Of a stretch of DNA of 64,000 nucleotides, positions 51,569 through 61,240 are shown in pieces. The stretch is from positions 1 to 64,000 of the forward strand of contig JANYLA010000028.1 in the NCBI GenBank assembly GCA_025361485.1, written 5' to 3'. This stretch comes from Bacteroidales bacterium (GTDB lineage Bacteria; Bacteroidota; Bacteroidia; Bacteroidales; Tenuifilaceae). The notes below the pieces were generated by a model. The model was not told the origin of the DNA. It did no database searches and was given only the letters and a program-made list of their open reading frames with translations. Position 1 is the stretch's first letter. Every line of letters begins with the position of its first letter. Both the position numbers and the translations under genes were made by a program.

Positions 51569-52639
51569 ATGAAACAAACAGCAACCGAAACCCTTCTCCA
51601 AAAAGAAGAAGTTACAAATGAATTCCGCATAACCGGGATGAATTGTAACGGTTGCGAAACCATTATTGAAGAGGTCGTTGGTAAGCTCGAAGGAGTTGCT
51701 TACGTTAAAGCGGACTACATTAAATCCACGGTTAAAGTTACCTATAATACCAATAAAACCAACTTGGTACATATTCAAAAGGCTTGTTTTGCCGCTGGTT
51801 ATCCTTTTGAATTATCGCCGAGCAGCAAAAAACAAAAAGACTCAAAAATTGCCCTTTCAGTTCTTGCCTTAATCGGATTAGCAATAGCTATTATACTTGC
51901 CCGAAATATTGGACATCGGTTGATTTTACCCGAAGTAAATTCTAATACAAGTGCCGTAATGATATTTATGGTTGGTCTGCTTACCGGGTTGCATTGTATT
52001 GGAATGTGCGGCAGTTTCATTATAGGTTTTACTACAAAAGATGTTGAACAAAACCGATCTATAATCCGTTCACACGTTTTGTATGGAATTGGTAAAACAT
52101 TATCGTATGCAATGCTCGGTGCAATGTTTGGTTTTGCTGGATCGCTGTTTCGAATTACTCCGCTAGTAAGCGGTATTAGCTTAAGCTTAGCAGGAACTTT
52201 TTTAATCTTGTATGGGCTGAATATGCTTAACATCTTGTCCGTTTTAAAATATTTTCGAGTAAAGCAACCCAAATTTATTACACGGTTTACAGCTGAAAAA
52301 AAGAGACAAACGAATAGTCCTTTTTATATCGGATTCTTCTCCGGTTTTATAATTGGTTGCGGACCACTACAGGTAATGTATGTATTGGCAGCAGGCAATG
52401 GAAGTGCGATTGAAGGTGCTAAATTCTTAACCATTTTCGGGTTAGGCACATTACCGGCATTGTTTGGTTTTGGAGTTCTTGCTCGCTTGCTATCCAACAC
52501 TATGACCCGTCGTTTCATCCAAGCGTCAGGAATTATCCTAATCGTCTTAGGCTCGATAATGCTTAACAAAGGAATAGTGAAAACAAGTTCAATTGATAAT
52601 TCAAAAGTTATTCCCTCATGCTGTCATGGGGAGAAGTAA
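51569..52639 (+). CDS. HMA domain fused to sulfite-exporter TauE/SafE (UreH/DsbD-like) membrane protein, predicted copper handling
   Basis: HMA: RITGMNCNGCETIIEEVVGKLEGV; membrane part: VGLLTGLHCIGMCGSFIIGF...GFFSGFIIGCGPLQVMYVLA. Confidence 0.88.
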   Translation: MKQTATETLLQKEEVTNEFRITGMNCNGCETIIEEVVGKLEGVAYVKADYIKSTVKVTYNTNKTNLVHIQKACFAAGYPFELSPSSKKQKDSKIALSVLALIGLAIAIILARNIGHRLILPEVNSNTSAVMIFMVGLLTGLHCIGMCGSFIIGFTTKDVEQNRSIIRSHVLYGIGKTLSYAMLGAMFGFAGSLFRITPLVSGISLSLAGTFLILYGLNMLNILSVLKYFRVKQPKFITRFTAEKKRQTNSPFYIGFFSGFIIGCGPLQVMYVLAAGNGSAIEGAKFLTIFGLGTLPALFGFGVLARLLSNTMTRRFIQASGIILIVLGSIMLNKGIVKTSSIDNSKVIPSCCHGEK

Positions 52640-52666
52640 TTGTTTAAATTTTAAAAGTAAATTTAT

Positions 52667-52879
52667 CACTAGTGTCCGATAAAATCTTTTTAGAGTTGCT
52701 AAAACCCTTAATTCTATTGCGTCCCTATCGGGACTTAAAAAACTAGGGGTTACTTTATATTCTACCAATATTGAGTCCATAACGGGACAGTCCCGTAGGG
52801 ACATAATGCTGGTAGATAAAGAGTTAGCTTTTTGCCACATGTCCCGTAGGGACATAATTATTTTTGTCGGACAGTAGTG
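52667..52879. mobile_element. 213-bp MITE-like element with 18-bp imperfect terminal inverted repeats and 9-bp target-site duplication
   Basis: Left end CACTAGTGTCCGATAAAA, reverse complement of right end CACTACTGTCCGACAAAA (16/18); flanking TAAATTTAT at 52658-52666 and 52880-52888; internal TCCCGTAGGGACATAAT twice. Confidence 0.75.
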
Positions 52880-52986
52880 TAAATTTATGAGAACTCTTTT
52901 AACACACAATACCTATCGGCAGGCAAGGTCTTGAAAATGTACTAGAGCTAACTTAAAGATTTACATCCATAAATAAAGGTTGTACA

Positions 52987-55900
52987 ATGAGTAGTATCAA
53001 AATCACCACCATGCCCGTTACGGGTCTCTCGTGCAGCAATTGCGCAATGAGTATCGAAACGAATGTGCGCAAAATGAATGGCGTTTCTGAGGCCAACGTC
53101 GATTTCGCTAGCGAGAAGTTGAACGTATCCTTTGACCCATCACAGATTAGCGAGTTAGATATTATTGCTTTAGTTCGTAATGTTGGATATGGCGTAGCCA
53201 TTGGTAAACTAGAACTACCCATAACCGGTATGCAGGATAATACCGATGCGCTAACCTTGGAGAAAATCCTCATTAAACAGAATGGTGTGTTAAGCTGCAC
53301 CGTAAGCTATAGTACAGAACATGCCTCGCTGGAGTACATCCCTGGAGTGGTAAGCGTTGCCGAACTTGCAGGAGTAATCCGTAAAGCGGGATTTGATCTT
53401 GTTCAAGCCGCCGAAACCGAGGAGATTGATGACGTTGAAGCCAAAGTGCGAGCATCGGAACTCGACAAGCAAAAGCGCTTGCTCCTGCTCGGGCTTATTT
53501 TTACAGTTCCTTTGGTCATTTACAGCATGCTGCACGACTTTAAAATCGTTGGATTTGAATACGATCAGTTTGCAATGCTATTTGCCGCAACGGTTGTGCA
53601 GTTTATTGTGGGTTGGCATTTTTATATCGGAGCATTTAAAAGCCTTCGTTACGGCAGCGCAAATATGGATGTTCTCATCATGCTCGGTTCATCTGTGGCA
53701 TATTTTTCCAGTTTACTTGTCACCATAAAAATTATTGATAGCCCAAATGTTTACTACGAAACGGGAGCAGCAATTATCACCTTAATACGACTTGGCAAAT
53801 ATCTCGAAACGCGAGCCAAAGGCAAAACCTCCGATGCGCTGAAAGCCCTGATGAACTTAAAAGCCAAAACAGCTTTCGTGGTTCGGAATGGTGTCGAAAC
53901 AGAAATAAACGTTGAAGGGGTTGAAGTTGGCGATACCATTATAGTTCGTCCCGGCGGAAAAGTTCCCGTTGACGGTATTATCAGCGAAGGCCGATCGGCA
54001 TTTGAAGAATCGATGATTACTGGCGAATCGATGCCCGTTAGCAAAGGTCCCGGCGATATTGTTATCGGTGCAACGATAAACCGCGAAGGATTAATCAAAT
54101 TCGAAGCCACAAAAGTTGGCAAGAATACAACACTGTCGCAGATTGTAAAGCTTGTGCAGCAAGCACAGGGAAGCAAAGCGCCCATTCAAAAGCTGGCCGA
54201 TGAGGTGGGCAAATATTTTGTTCCGATAATCATCGGAATTGCCCTGTTCACATTTATAGGTTGGGTTTACGTAGCCCATATGGACTGGACTGGAGCGATG
54301 ATAAATGCCATTGCAGTAGTGGTTATTGCCTGTCCTTGCGCAATTGGCTTGGCTACACCAACTGCAATAATGGTGGGCACATCAAAAGGAGCTGAAAATG
54401 GTATCCTCTTCAAAAACAGCGAAACGCTTGAACGAGCAGGGAAGATTAATATCGTGGTGCTCGATAAAACGGGTACAATTACGCGAGGCGAGCCAGAAGT
54501 TACCGAAATCATTTCATTAGATAAAACCAACACGAAGGAAGAGGTTCTTCGCATGGCGGCCAGCGCCGAGCAAGGTTCGGAGCATCCTTTAGGTCGCGCG
54601 ATAATAAAGGCGGCACAAGAAAAGGGGTTAACCCTTAATGAGCCGAGCCAATTCCGAGCGCATAGCGGTTTTGGAATTCGGGCTATTGTGGAAGATCATA
54701 ATATCATTGTTGGAAATCCTCGGATGATGCAGAACGAGGGTATCAATATTGAACCAATTGAAGCAGACATTTTGAAACTGCAAGGCGAAGGTAAAACCGT
54801 TATGGTTTTGGCAAAAAGTAAAGCGAATAGTTCTGAAACTTCAAAATTAATTGGTCTAATAGCAGTTGCCGACACAGTAAAACATGGTGCCAAGGAGGCC
54901 ATAGCCGAATTGCGCCAGCTTGGGCTAGAGATTGTTATGATTACTGGCGACAACCAGAGTACCGCCAACGCTATTGCCAAAGAGGTTGGAATTACCCGAG
55001 TTATTGCCGAAGTTTTGCCCAGCGGTAAAGCCGATGCCATAAAACAGCTGCAAGCATCAAAATCATTGGGCAATTTTGCTCATCCAGTTGTTGCCATGGT
55101 TGGCGATGGCATAAACGATGCCCCTGCCCTAGCCCAAGCCGATGTTGGTATTGCCATTGGTACTGGAACCGATATAGCGATTGCCGCAGCAGGTATAACA
55201 TTAATTAGCGGTGAACTTTCAGGTGTAGGTAAAGCCATCTCTCTATCCCGAGGAACTTCACAAACCATTGTTCAGAATTTAATTTGGGCGCTATTCTACA
55301 ACGTTGCGCTAATTCCCATTGCCGCATACGGATTACTTAGCCCCATGTTTGCAGCGGGAGCCATGGCCTTCAGCTCAATTTTTGTGGTAACCAACAGCCT
55401 TCGTTTACGCGCTTATAAGGTACAAACTTTTACTCCAAAGAAAACAATCTTACGCCAATCGTTAGAACTTGTACCTCGCATTATCGCTCCTGCTGCTGCG
55501 CTTGCCATACTCGTTATTGTGCCAATGGTTTTTATGCCGGGTACCAATATGGAGATAAAAGGAGCAAATGCTGGCGAAATGACCCCGTTTGTTATGATGG
55601 TAATGGCTCTTTCGAATGCTATAATTGCTATCTCGTACGCATCTATTCCCGTTTTCCTAATTGTATTTGTTCGAAAGCGAAAAGACATGCCGTTTACATG
55701 GATTATTTTCCTGTTTGGCCTATTTATTTTGGCCTGCGGAACCACTCACATTATGCATGTAATCGGACTTTGGTGGCCAATTAACTGGGAGCAAGCAACG
55801 GTTGACGCCATCTGTGCATTTATCTCATTGGCAACAGCCATTGTGGTTTGGCCTTATCTGCCCGAATTATTAGCAATTCCAAGCCCTAGCCAGCTACGAC

Positions 55901-58020
55901 AGGTAAATACCGAGCTACAAAAAGAGAAGGATAAACTCATGTACACTCAAAATGAGCTACGTAGCGCATACGCCGATGTGGATCATCGCATAAAAGAACG
56001 AACCTATGATTTGGTAATAGCCAACAAATCTCTTCGAGAGGAGATTAACGAGCGAAAAAAAGCGGAGGAGGCCAAGCAGGTTAGCGAGGAGTATTTTAGG
56101 AATGTGTTCGAACATGCAGCCATTGGTAAGTCTATTACTGAAATTGGCGGAAAGTTAAAAACGAATAAAGCTTTCCGACAGATACTTGGCTACACCGAGG
56201 ATGAATTTTCGGTGCTAAGATGGCAGGACATTACACATCCCGATGATATTAAAGCAGATCAGGCAAACATTGAATCTCTTATATCGGGTAAATACACATC
56301 GTTGCGATGGGAAAAGAGGTATATCCACAAGGATGGACGAATCGTTTGGGTTGATTTAAGTACCGTTCTGCAAAGAGATAAAAATGATAACCCGCTCTAT
56401 TTTATTACCACCATTCAGGATATAACGGAACGCAAAGAGACAGAACGTGAACTAAGAGAGAGTAAAACAAAACTATTAGAGAACGAGCAAAGGTTGTCTC
56501 TTGCCTTAGCTGCATCCTCCGACGCTATATGGGAGTGGAATTACATTACTGGACAAACCTACTACAGCTCCCGATGGTACGAAATGCTTGGCTACGCCGA
56601 TCAGGAGTTTGAAATGACCTTTGATGCATGGAAAAACATTTGTCATCCCGACGATTTTCAACCCGCAGTTGATAAAATTAGTGCCGTTTTAAATAACCCC
56701 GAAAGTACGGGATATAATGCCGAATTCAGAATGCTACACAAGAATGGCAATTGGGTTTGGATTATGGGTCGGGGGAATGTTGTAAAAAGGGATAAAAATT
56801 TAAAACCATTACAGCTAAGCGGAACGAATACCAATATCAGCGAGCGCAAGCAGGCTGAAGAAGCAATTATAAATCTTAACTCCGAACTTGAACAACGGGT
56901 TTTTGAACGAACAAAACTGTTGACAAAAAGCGAGAATTTACTAGCTGAAACCGGAAGGCTTGCAAGGGTAGGAGGATGGGAAATTGACCTTAAATTAAAC
57001 AAGCTAAGCTGGACTGACACCGTGTACCTGATTCATGAGGTAGATCTTAATATTGAACCTACGGTTGAAGAGGCAATCAATTTCTATGCCCCCGAATCAA
57101 TTCCTGTTATTACTAATGCTGTAAAATTAGCAATTGAAAAAGACAAACCATTTGACGAAGAACTGCAATTGATTACTGCAAAGGGGAATAGATTATGGGT
57201 TCGTGCAATAGGAAAGGCATACACCGAAAACGCACAAACTGTAAGAATAGGGGGGATTTTTCAGGACATCAATGAACGAAAACTAGCAGAGCAAGAGCTG
57301 AAACGATTGATAATGAACCTAAATGTAAAATCTAACCAGCTGGAATCTACCAATAAAGAGCTCGAAGCATTCAGCTACTCCGTATCGCACGATTTGCGAG
57401 CACCGCTAAGGCATATTAACGGATTCGTTGATATGCTGACAAAAGATTCACGCGAACAGCTGTCGAAAGATTCTCAACATTACCTAGAAATTATTAATAC
57501 CTCTGCACTAAGAATGGGAACGCTGATTGATGATCTACTGAGCTTTTCGCGAACTGGTCGTGCCGAAATAAAAGAATCAGCGTTTAACATGAATCGGCTG
57601 GTTGAGGATTCAATATCGCAAATCAAACTTTCGACAAAAGATCGCAAAATTAGCTGGAAAATTGCTAACTTACCCGACGTTCATGGCGATTACAATTTAT
57701 TGCGTTTAGCATGGGTTAACCTAATCGATAATGCGGTTAAATACACCCGAACACGCAAAAAAGCGATTATAAATATTGATTGTAAGGAGGAAAAGGGCGA
57801 GTTTATTTTCAGCATTCGCGATAATGGGGTTGGTTTCGATATGCAGTACGCACAAAAGTTGTTTGGAGTATTCCAACGCTTACACTCAACCGCCGAGTTC
57901 GAAGGAACTGGAATTGGCCTAGCCAACGTTCGCCGTATCATCCTTAAGCACGGCGGCCGAACTTGGGCCGAAGCGGAAGTGGATAAAGGGGCAACATTTT
58001 ATTTTTCGTTACCCAGATAG
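52987..58020 (+). CDS. Fusion protein: HMA-HMA-Cu+ P1B-type ATPase - ETR1-like (ethylene-receptor-type) copper-binding TM domain - three PAS - histidine kinase
   Basis: [62 protein letters not shown] and MAFSS in TM7/TM8; then [62 protein letters not shown] motifs; [37 protein letters not shown]. Confidence 0.95.
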   Translation: MSSIKITTMPVTGLSCSNCAMSIETNVRKMNGVSEANVDFASEKLNVSFDPSQISELDIIALVRNVGYGVAIGKLELPITGMQDNTDALTLEKILIKQNGVLSCTVSYSTEHASLEYIPGVVSVAELAGVIRKAGFDLVQAAETEEIDDVEAKVRASELDKQKRLLLLGLIFTVPLVIYSMLHDFKIVGFEYDQFAMLFAATVVQFIVGWHFYIGAFKSLRYGSANMDVLIMLGSSVAYFSSLLVTIKIIDSPNVYYETGAAIITLIRLGKYLETRAKGKTSDALKALMNLKAKTAFVVRNGVETEINVEGVEVGDTIIVRPGGKVPVDGIISEGRSAFEESMITGESMPVSKGPGDIVIGATINREGLIKFEATKVGKNTTLSQIVKLVQQAQGSKAPIQKLADEVGKYFVPIIIGIALFTFIGWVYVAHMDWTGAMINAIAVVVIACPCAIGLATPTAIMVGTSKGAENGILFKNSETLERAGKINIVVLDKTGTITRGEPEVTEIISLDKTNTKEEVLRMAASAEQGSEHPLGRAIIKAAQEKGLTLNEPSQFRAHSGFGIRAIVEDHNIIVGNPRMMQNEGINIEPIEADILKLQGEGKTVMVLAKSKANSSETSKLIGLIAVADTVKHGAKEAIAELRQLGLEIVMITGDNQSTANAIAKEVGITRVIAEVLPSGKADAIKQLQASKSLGNFAHPVVAMVGDGINDAPALAQADVGIAIGTGTDIAIAAAGITLISGELSGVGKAISLSRGTSQTIVQNLIWALFYNVALIPIAAYGLLSPMFAAGAMAFSSIFVVTNSLRLRAYKVQTFTPKKTILRQSLELVPRIIAPAAALAILVIVPMVFMPGTNMEIKGANAGEMTPFVMMVMALSNAIIAISYASIPVFLIVFVRKRKDMPFTWIIFLFGLFILACGTTHIMHVIGLWWPINWEQATVDAICAFISLATAIVVWPYLPELLAIPSPSQLRQVNTELQKEKDKLMYTQNELRSAYADVDHRIKERTYDLVIANKSLREEINERKKAEEAKQVSEEYFRNVFEHAAIGKSITEIGGKLKTNKAFRQILGYTEDEFSVLRWQDITHPDDIKADQANIESLISGKYTSLRWEKRYIHKDGRIVWVDLSTVLQRDKNDNPLYFITTIQDITERKETERELRESKTKLLENEQRLSLALAASSDAIWEWNYITGQTYYSSRWYEMLGYADQEFEMTFDAWKNICHPDDFQPAVDKISAVLNNPESTGYNAEFRMLHKNGNWVWIMGRGNVVKRDKNLKPLQLSGTNTNISERKQAEEAIINLNSELEQRVFERTKLLTKSENLLAETGRLARVGGWEIDLKLNKLSWTDTVYLIHEVDLNIEPTVEEAINFYAPESIPVITNAVKLAIEKDKPFDEELQLITAKGNRLWVRAIGKAYTENAQTVRIGGIFQDINERKLAEQELKRLIMNLNVKSNQLESTNKELEAFSYSVSHDLRAPLRHINGFVDMLTKDSREQLSKDSQHYLEIINTSALRMGTLIDDLLSFSRTGRAEIKESAFNMNRLVEDSISQIKLSTKDRKISWKIANLPDVHGDYNLLRLAWVNLIDNAVKYTRTRKKAIINIDCKEEKGEFIFSIRDNGVGFDMQYAQKLFGVFQRLHSTAEFEGTGIGLANVRRIILKHGGRTWAEAEVDKGATFYFSLPR
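55579..55890 (+). other. ETR1-like three-TM copper/ethylene-binding-type domain inside the fusion ORF
   Basis: Cys917 and His921 (ACGTTH) align with ETR1 Cys65/His69; Tyr884, Ile887, Pro888 align ungapped with Tyr32, Ile35, Pro36. Confidence 0.9.
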
Positions 58021-58041
58021 TCAATAGGAAGAAGAAGGCAA

Positions 58042-58165
58042 TAGGCAATAGTAATAAGATACCAATGGATGAATTTCAAAATACAAGTAATATGATTATA
58101 AAATTATTACAACATAATGATGACTCCCTAACCACTAACGTCTATTGCCTAATGCCTGTTGCCTA
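58042..58165. repeat. 124-bp perfect direct repeat, copy 1
   Basis: Identical to 58578..58701 by eye (TAGGCAATAGTAATAAGATACC...GCCTAATGCCTGTTGCCTA), offset 536 bp. Confidence 0.9.
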
Positions 58166-58199
58166 TTGCCTAATGCCTAAACCCTAATGCCTCAGAAAC

Positions 58200-58556
58200 A
58201 TGATAAAAAGTTACAAAGACTTAATAGTTTGGCAAAAAAGTGTTGATCTGGTAGTATTAATTTATCAAATCACCGATAAGTTTCCTGCTAAAGAAAAATT
58301 TGGATTAATATCTCAAATGCAAAGAGCCTCTGTATCTATTTCTTCAAATATTGCAGAAGGATATGGAAGACAATCATCAGGCAGTTATGCCCAATTTCTT
58401 TCAATTGCCAGAGGCTCTTTGTTTGAACTAGAAACACAGATTGAATTGTGCATAAGATTAGAGTATATCCTAAGAGTAGAATCAGAAAAATTGCTTATTG
58501 AAACAACAGAGATTAGCAAAATGTTAACATCATTAATTTCAAAAATAAGGAAGTGA
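58200..58556 (+). CDS. Four-helix bundle protein (TIGR02436 / 23S rRNA IVP-like, Avd-related fold)
   Basis: YKDLIVWQKSVDLVVLIYQITDKFPAKEKFGLISQMQRASVSISSNIAEGYGRQSSGSYAQFLSIARGSLFELETQIELC. Confidence 0.95.
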   Translation: MIKSYKDLIVWQKSVDLVVLIYQITDKFPAKEKFGLISQMQRASVSISSNIAEGYGRQSSGSYAQFLSIARGSLFELETQIELCIRLEYILRVESEKLLIETTEISKMLTSLISKIRK

Positions 58557-58577
58557 TAGGGATTAGGGATTAAGCGG

Positions 58578-58701
58578 TAGGCAATAGTAATAAGATACCA
58601 ATGGATGAATTTCAAAATACAAGTAATATGATTATAAAATTATTACAACATAATGATGACTCCCTAACCACTAACGTCTATTGCCTAATGCCTGTTGCCT
58701 A
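58578..58701. repeat. 124-bp perfect direct repeat, copy 2
   Basis: Identical to 58042..58165 by eye. Confidence 0.9.
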
Positions 58702-58835
58702 ATGCCTGTTGCCTAATGCCTGTTGCCTAATGCCTGTTGCCTGTTGCCTAATGCCTGTTGCCTAATGCCTGTTGCCTAATGCCTAATGCCTGTTGCCTAT
58801 TGCCTGTTGCCTAATGCCTGTTGCCTAATGCCTAA
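58679..58835. repeat. Heptanucleotide tandem repeat (WTGCCTR)n
   Basis: TTGCCTA ATGCCTG TTGCCTA ATGCCTG ... about 22 heptamers ending just before the response regulator ATG. Confidence 0.92.
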
Positions 58836-58845
58836 TAAAACCACC

Positions 58846-59292
58846 ATGAACGAACTTAGAACAATCCTCCTTGCCGAAGACAACCCCAACGATGTTGAGC
58901 TAACCCTTGCGGCATTGACTGAGCAGAACCTTGCAAACCGAGTGGTTACTGTTAAAGACGGTGTTGAGGTTATGGAATACCTCCGCTGCGAAGGGAAATT
59001 CAAACTCCGCAAAAAGGGAAATCCTGCGGTACTGCTATTGGATATTAAAATGCCCCGCATGGATGGCATTGAAGTGCTTCAGGTTATCCGTAACGATAAA
59101 ACGCTAAAAACATTACCTATTGTTATGCTCACCTCCTCGCGCGAAGAGCCTGATCTTAAAAAATGCTATAAGCTGGGGGTCAATGCATACGTTGTTAAGC
59201 CTGTAGATTTCAAAGATTTTTTTGAAGCTGTGAAACAACTCGGTGTATTCTGGGCGCTGATTAACGAGTTACCAAATGATGGAGAAAATTAA
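58846..59292 (+). CDS. CheY-like (Rcp1-type) response regulator
   Basis: ILLAEDNPNDVELTLAAL...VLLLDIKMPRMDGIEVLQVIR...PIVMLTSS...GVNAYVVKPVDF; start re-set from 58786, where the ORF reads through the heptamer repeat. Confidence 0.93.
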   Translation: MNELRTILLAEDNPNDVELTLAALTEQNLANRVVTVKDGVEVMEYLRCEGKFKLRKKGNPAVLLLDIKMPRMDGIEVLQVIRNDKTLKTLPIVMLTSSREEPDLKKCYKLGVNAYVVKPVDFKDFFEAVKQLGVFWALINELPNDGEN

Positions 59293-60265
59293 CATGAACG
59301 AAAAAATAAACGTCAATACAGTACTGAACGTACTCTCGCTCGAAGACTCTCAACCCGACTTCGAGATTATTCGAAATCAGTTTATCAACGCAGGGTATAA
59401 TCTGAAATTAACCCATATTGAAAACGAAAAGGATTTTACATCATCAATCCGCAGCAATAAATACGATATCATTCTTGCCGATTTCAATTTACAGGGTTTT
59501 AATGCGTTTGGCGCGCTACGGCTGTGTAACGAGATATGCCCTACCACCCCATTTATCTGCGTTTCGGGTTCCATCGGTGAGGAAACCGCCATTGAGCTGA
59601 TCAAAGAGGGTGCAGTGGATTATATCCTAAAAGACCGATTAGTTAGACTCCCTTCGGCTGTTAAGCGAGCGCTTGATGAAGCAAAGGAGAAAGAATGCCG
59701 GAAGAGATCGGAAGAAGAATTAATAAGAAGCGAGGCTAAACAACGACTGGTATTGGAGAACATTAACGAAATAGTATATTCAATAAAGCAAATTAGCCCA
59801 GATTCCACTGAAGGAATACCCGATTTTGTTAGCAATCGTTCAGAATCAATTTTAGGCATAAAACCGAATGAATTTATACAACACCCTGAACTCTGGTTCA
59901 GCTTAATTCACCCCGATGATATTGGTATGATAGAAAAACAAACTAGTGACATTTTTACGGCTAAAGAAATCGGCTTACGCCTATACCGATTATTAAATAA
60001 ACAATCGGGGAAATATATTTGGGTTGAAGATTTAGTTGTACCTCAACTCGATGATAAGAACAGAGTAATTGGCACATTTGGAGTTGCCCGTAATATAACA
60101 GATCGAAAACTGGCAGAGGATGCCCTAAAAGACAAAGTAGGAGAACTGCAACGCTTCCACGATTTAACGGTAGGGCGCGAGCTAAAAATGATTGAACTCA
60201 AAAAGGAGATAAACGAGCTGCTAAAGGAGTTAGGACGAGAAGCAAAATATGTGATAGTAGGATGA
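59276..60265 (+). CDS. Response regulator receiver + PAS protein with conserved kinase-less C-terminal tail
   Basis: VLSLEDSQPDFEII...DIILADFNLQGFNAFGALRL...YILKDRLVRLPSAV; PAS/PAC RNITDRK; tail VGRELKMIELKKEINELLKELG. Confidence 0.9.
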   Translation: MMEKINMNEKINVNTVLNVLSLEDSQPDFEIIRNQFINAGYNLKLTHIENEKDFTSSIRSNKYDIILADFNLQGFNAFGALRLCNEICPTTPFICVSGSIGEETAIELIKEGAVDYILKDRLVRLPSAVKRALDEAKEKECRKRSEEELIRSEAKQRLVLENINEIVYSIKQISPDSTEGIPDFVSNRSESILGIKPNEFIQHPELWFSLIHPDDIGMIEKQTSDIFTAKEIGLRLYRLLNKQSGKYIWVEDLVVPQLDDKNRVIGTFGVARNITDRKLAEDALKDKVGELQRFHDLTVGRELKMIELKKEINELLKELGREAKYVIVG

Positions 60266-60412
60266 AATAGAACGCCGATAACGCATATGCATCATGCATC
60301 GCAGATTAAAACGGATAAAAAAACATGTGGTACCTAGAGTTAAGAAAAAATGAAATAAAGATCTGCGGTAACCAGCGTTTGGAAATCAGCGTTATCCGCG
60401 TTCAATTGTAAA

Positions 60413-61234
60413 ATGAAACAAACAAACCAACATATCACCGATCTTATCCTGCAATTGCAAGGGGTTGATGTTTCGAAGTACGATGAGACTTTCCTAAACA
60501 AGTCCATTCAGAAAAGAATCACCGAAACCCATTGCAATTCGGTGCAAGAGTATTGTGCCTTACTAGAGCAAAAGAGTAACGAAGGAGAATATTTCTTGAA
60601 TTCACTACATATCAGCTACAGCGAGTTTTTTCGCAATACCCTAACGTACTCTGCATTGGAACACATCGTTTTGCCATCTATTGCCTTGCAAAAAAGAAGC
60701 ACCAAGCAAAAGGAGATTCGCATTTGGTCGGCTGCTTGCGCCGCCGGGCAGGAATCGTACAGCTTAGCAATGCTAATGGAGGAGCTTAAAAACGGTGATT
60801 GTGAAACAATCAAATACAGAATTTTTGCTACAGATCAGGATCAAACGCAAGTAATTGAAGCTCAAAAGGGGCAATATACTGCCGAAGCATTAAATAATTT
60901 GAGTTTAAAACGGTTTAACCAATGGTTTACACAACTTGGAAATAATTATATCGTAAAACAAGAGCTAAAAGCCAATATCGATTTTTCGGTATTCGACCTG
61001 TTCAGCGAGCAGTTGGGATGCCCACCAGCAAGTATTTTTGGCGATTTCGATTTGGTGGTATGCGCAAACCTTTTGTTTTACTACAAACACGAATATCAGA
61101 AAATGATACTCGAAAAAACGAGTGGTTGCAGGGCAAACGGAGGCTACCTTATCTGTGGCGAAACCGAAAGGGATATACTAATTCGACATAATTTTAAGGA
61201 GGTATTCCCACAATCGGCGATATTTAAAAAATAG
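60413..61234 (+). CDS. CheR-type protein-glutamate methyltransferase
   Basis: EFFRNTLTYSALEHIVLPSI, IRIWSAACAAGQESYSLAMLMEE, IFATDQDQTQVIEAQKGQY, FDLVVCANLLFYY. Confidence 0.93.
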   Translation: MKQTNQHITDLILQLQGVDVSKYDETFLNKSIQKRITETHCNSVQEYCALLEQKSNEGEYFLNSLHISYSEFFRNTLTYSALEHIVLPSIALQKRSTKQKEIRIWSAACAAGQESYSLAMLMEELKNGDCETIKYRIFATDQDQTQVIEAQKGQYTAEALNNLSLKRFNQWFTQLGNNYIVKQELKANIDFSVFDLFSEQLGCPPASIFGDFDLVVCANLLFYYKHEYQKMILEKTSGCRANGGYLICGETERDILIRHNFKEVFPQSAIFKK

Positions 61235-61240
61235 AACAAT

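Noticed and set aside
52987-58020. Fusion as an artefact of two separate genes or a sequencing error
   Set aside because: A single continuous frame covers ATPase, extra TM, receptor domain and kinase, and the linker TM gives sensible topology; re-sequencing would still be prudent.
58200-58556. 23S rRNA intervening sequence
   Set aside because: The encoded protein is IVP-like but no rRNA sequence flanks it.
58679-58835. Possible CRISPR array
   Set aside because: Units are 7 bp with no unique spacers and no cas genes; it is a heptamer tandem repeat.
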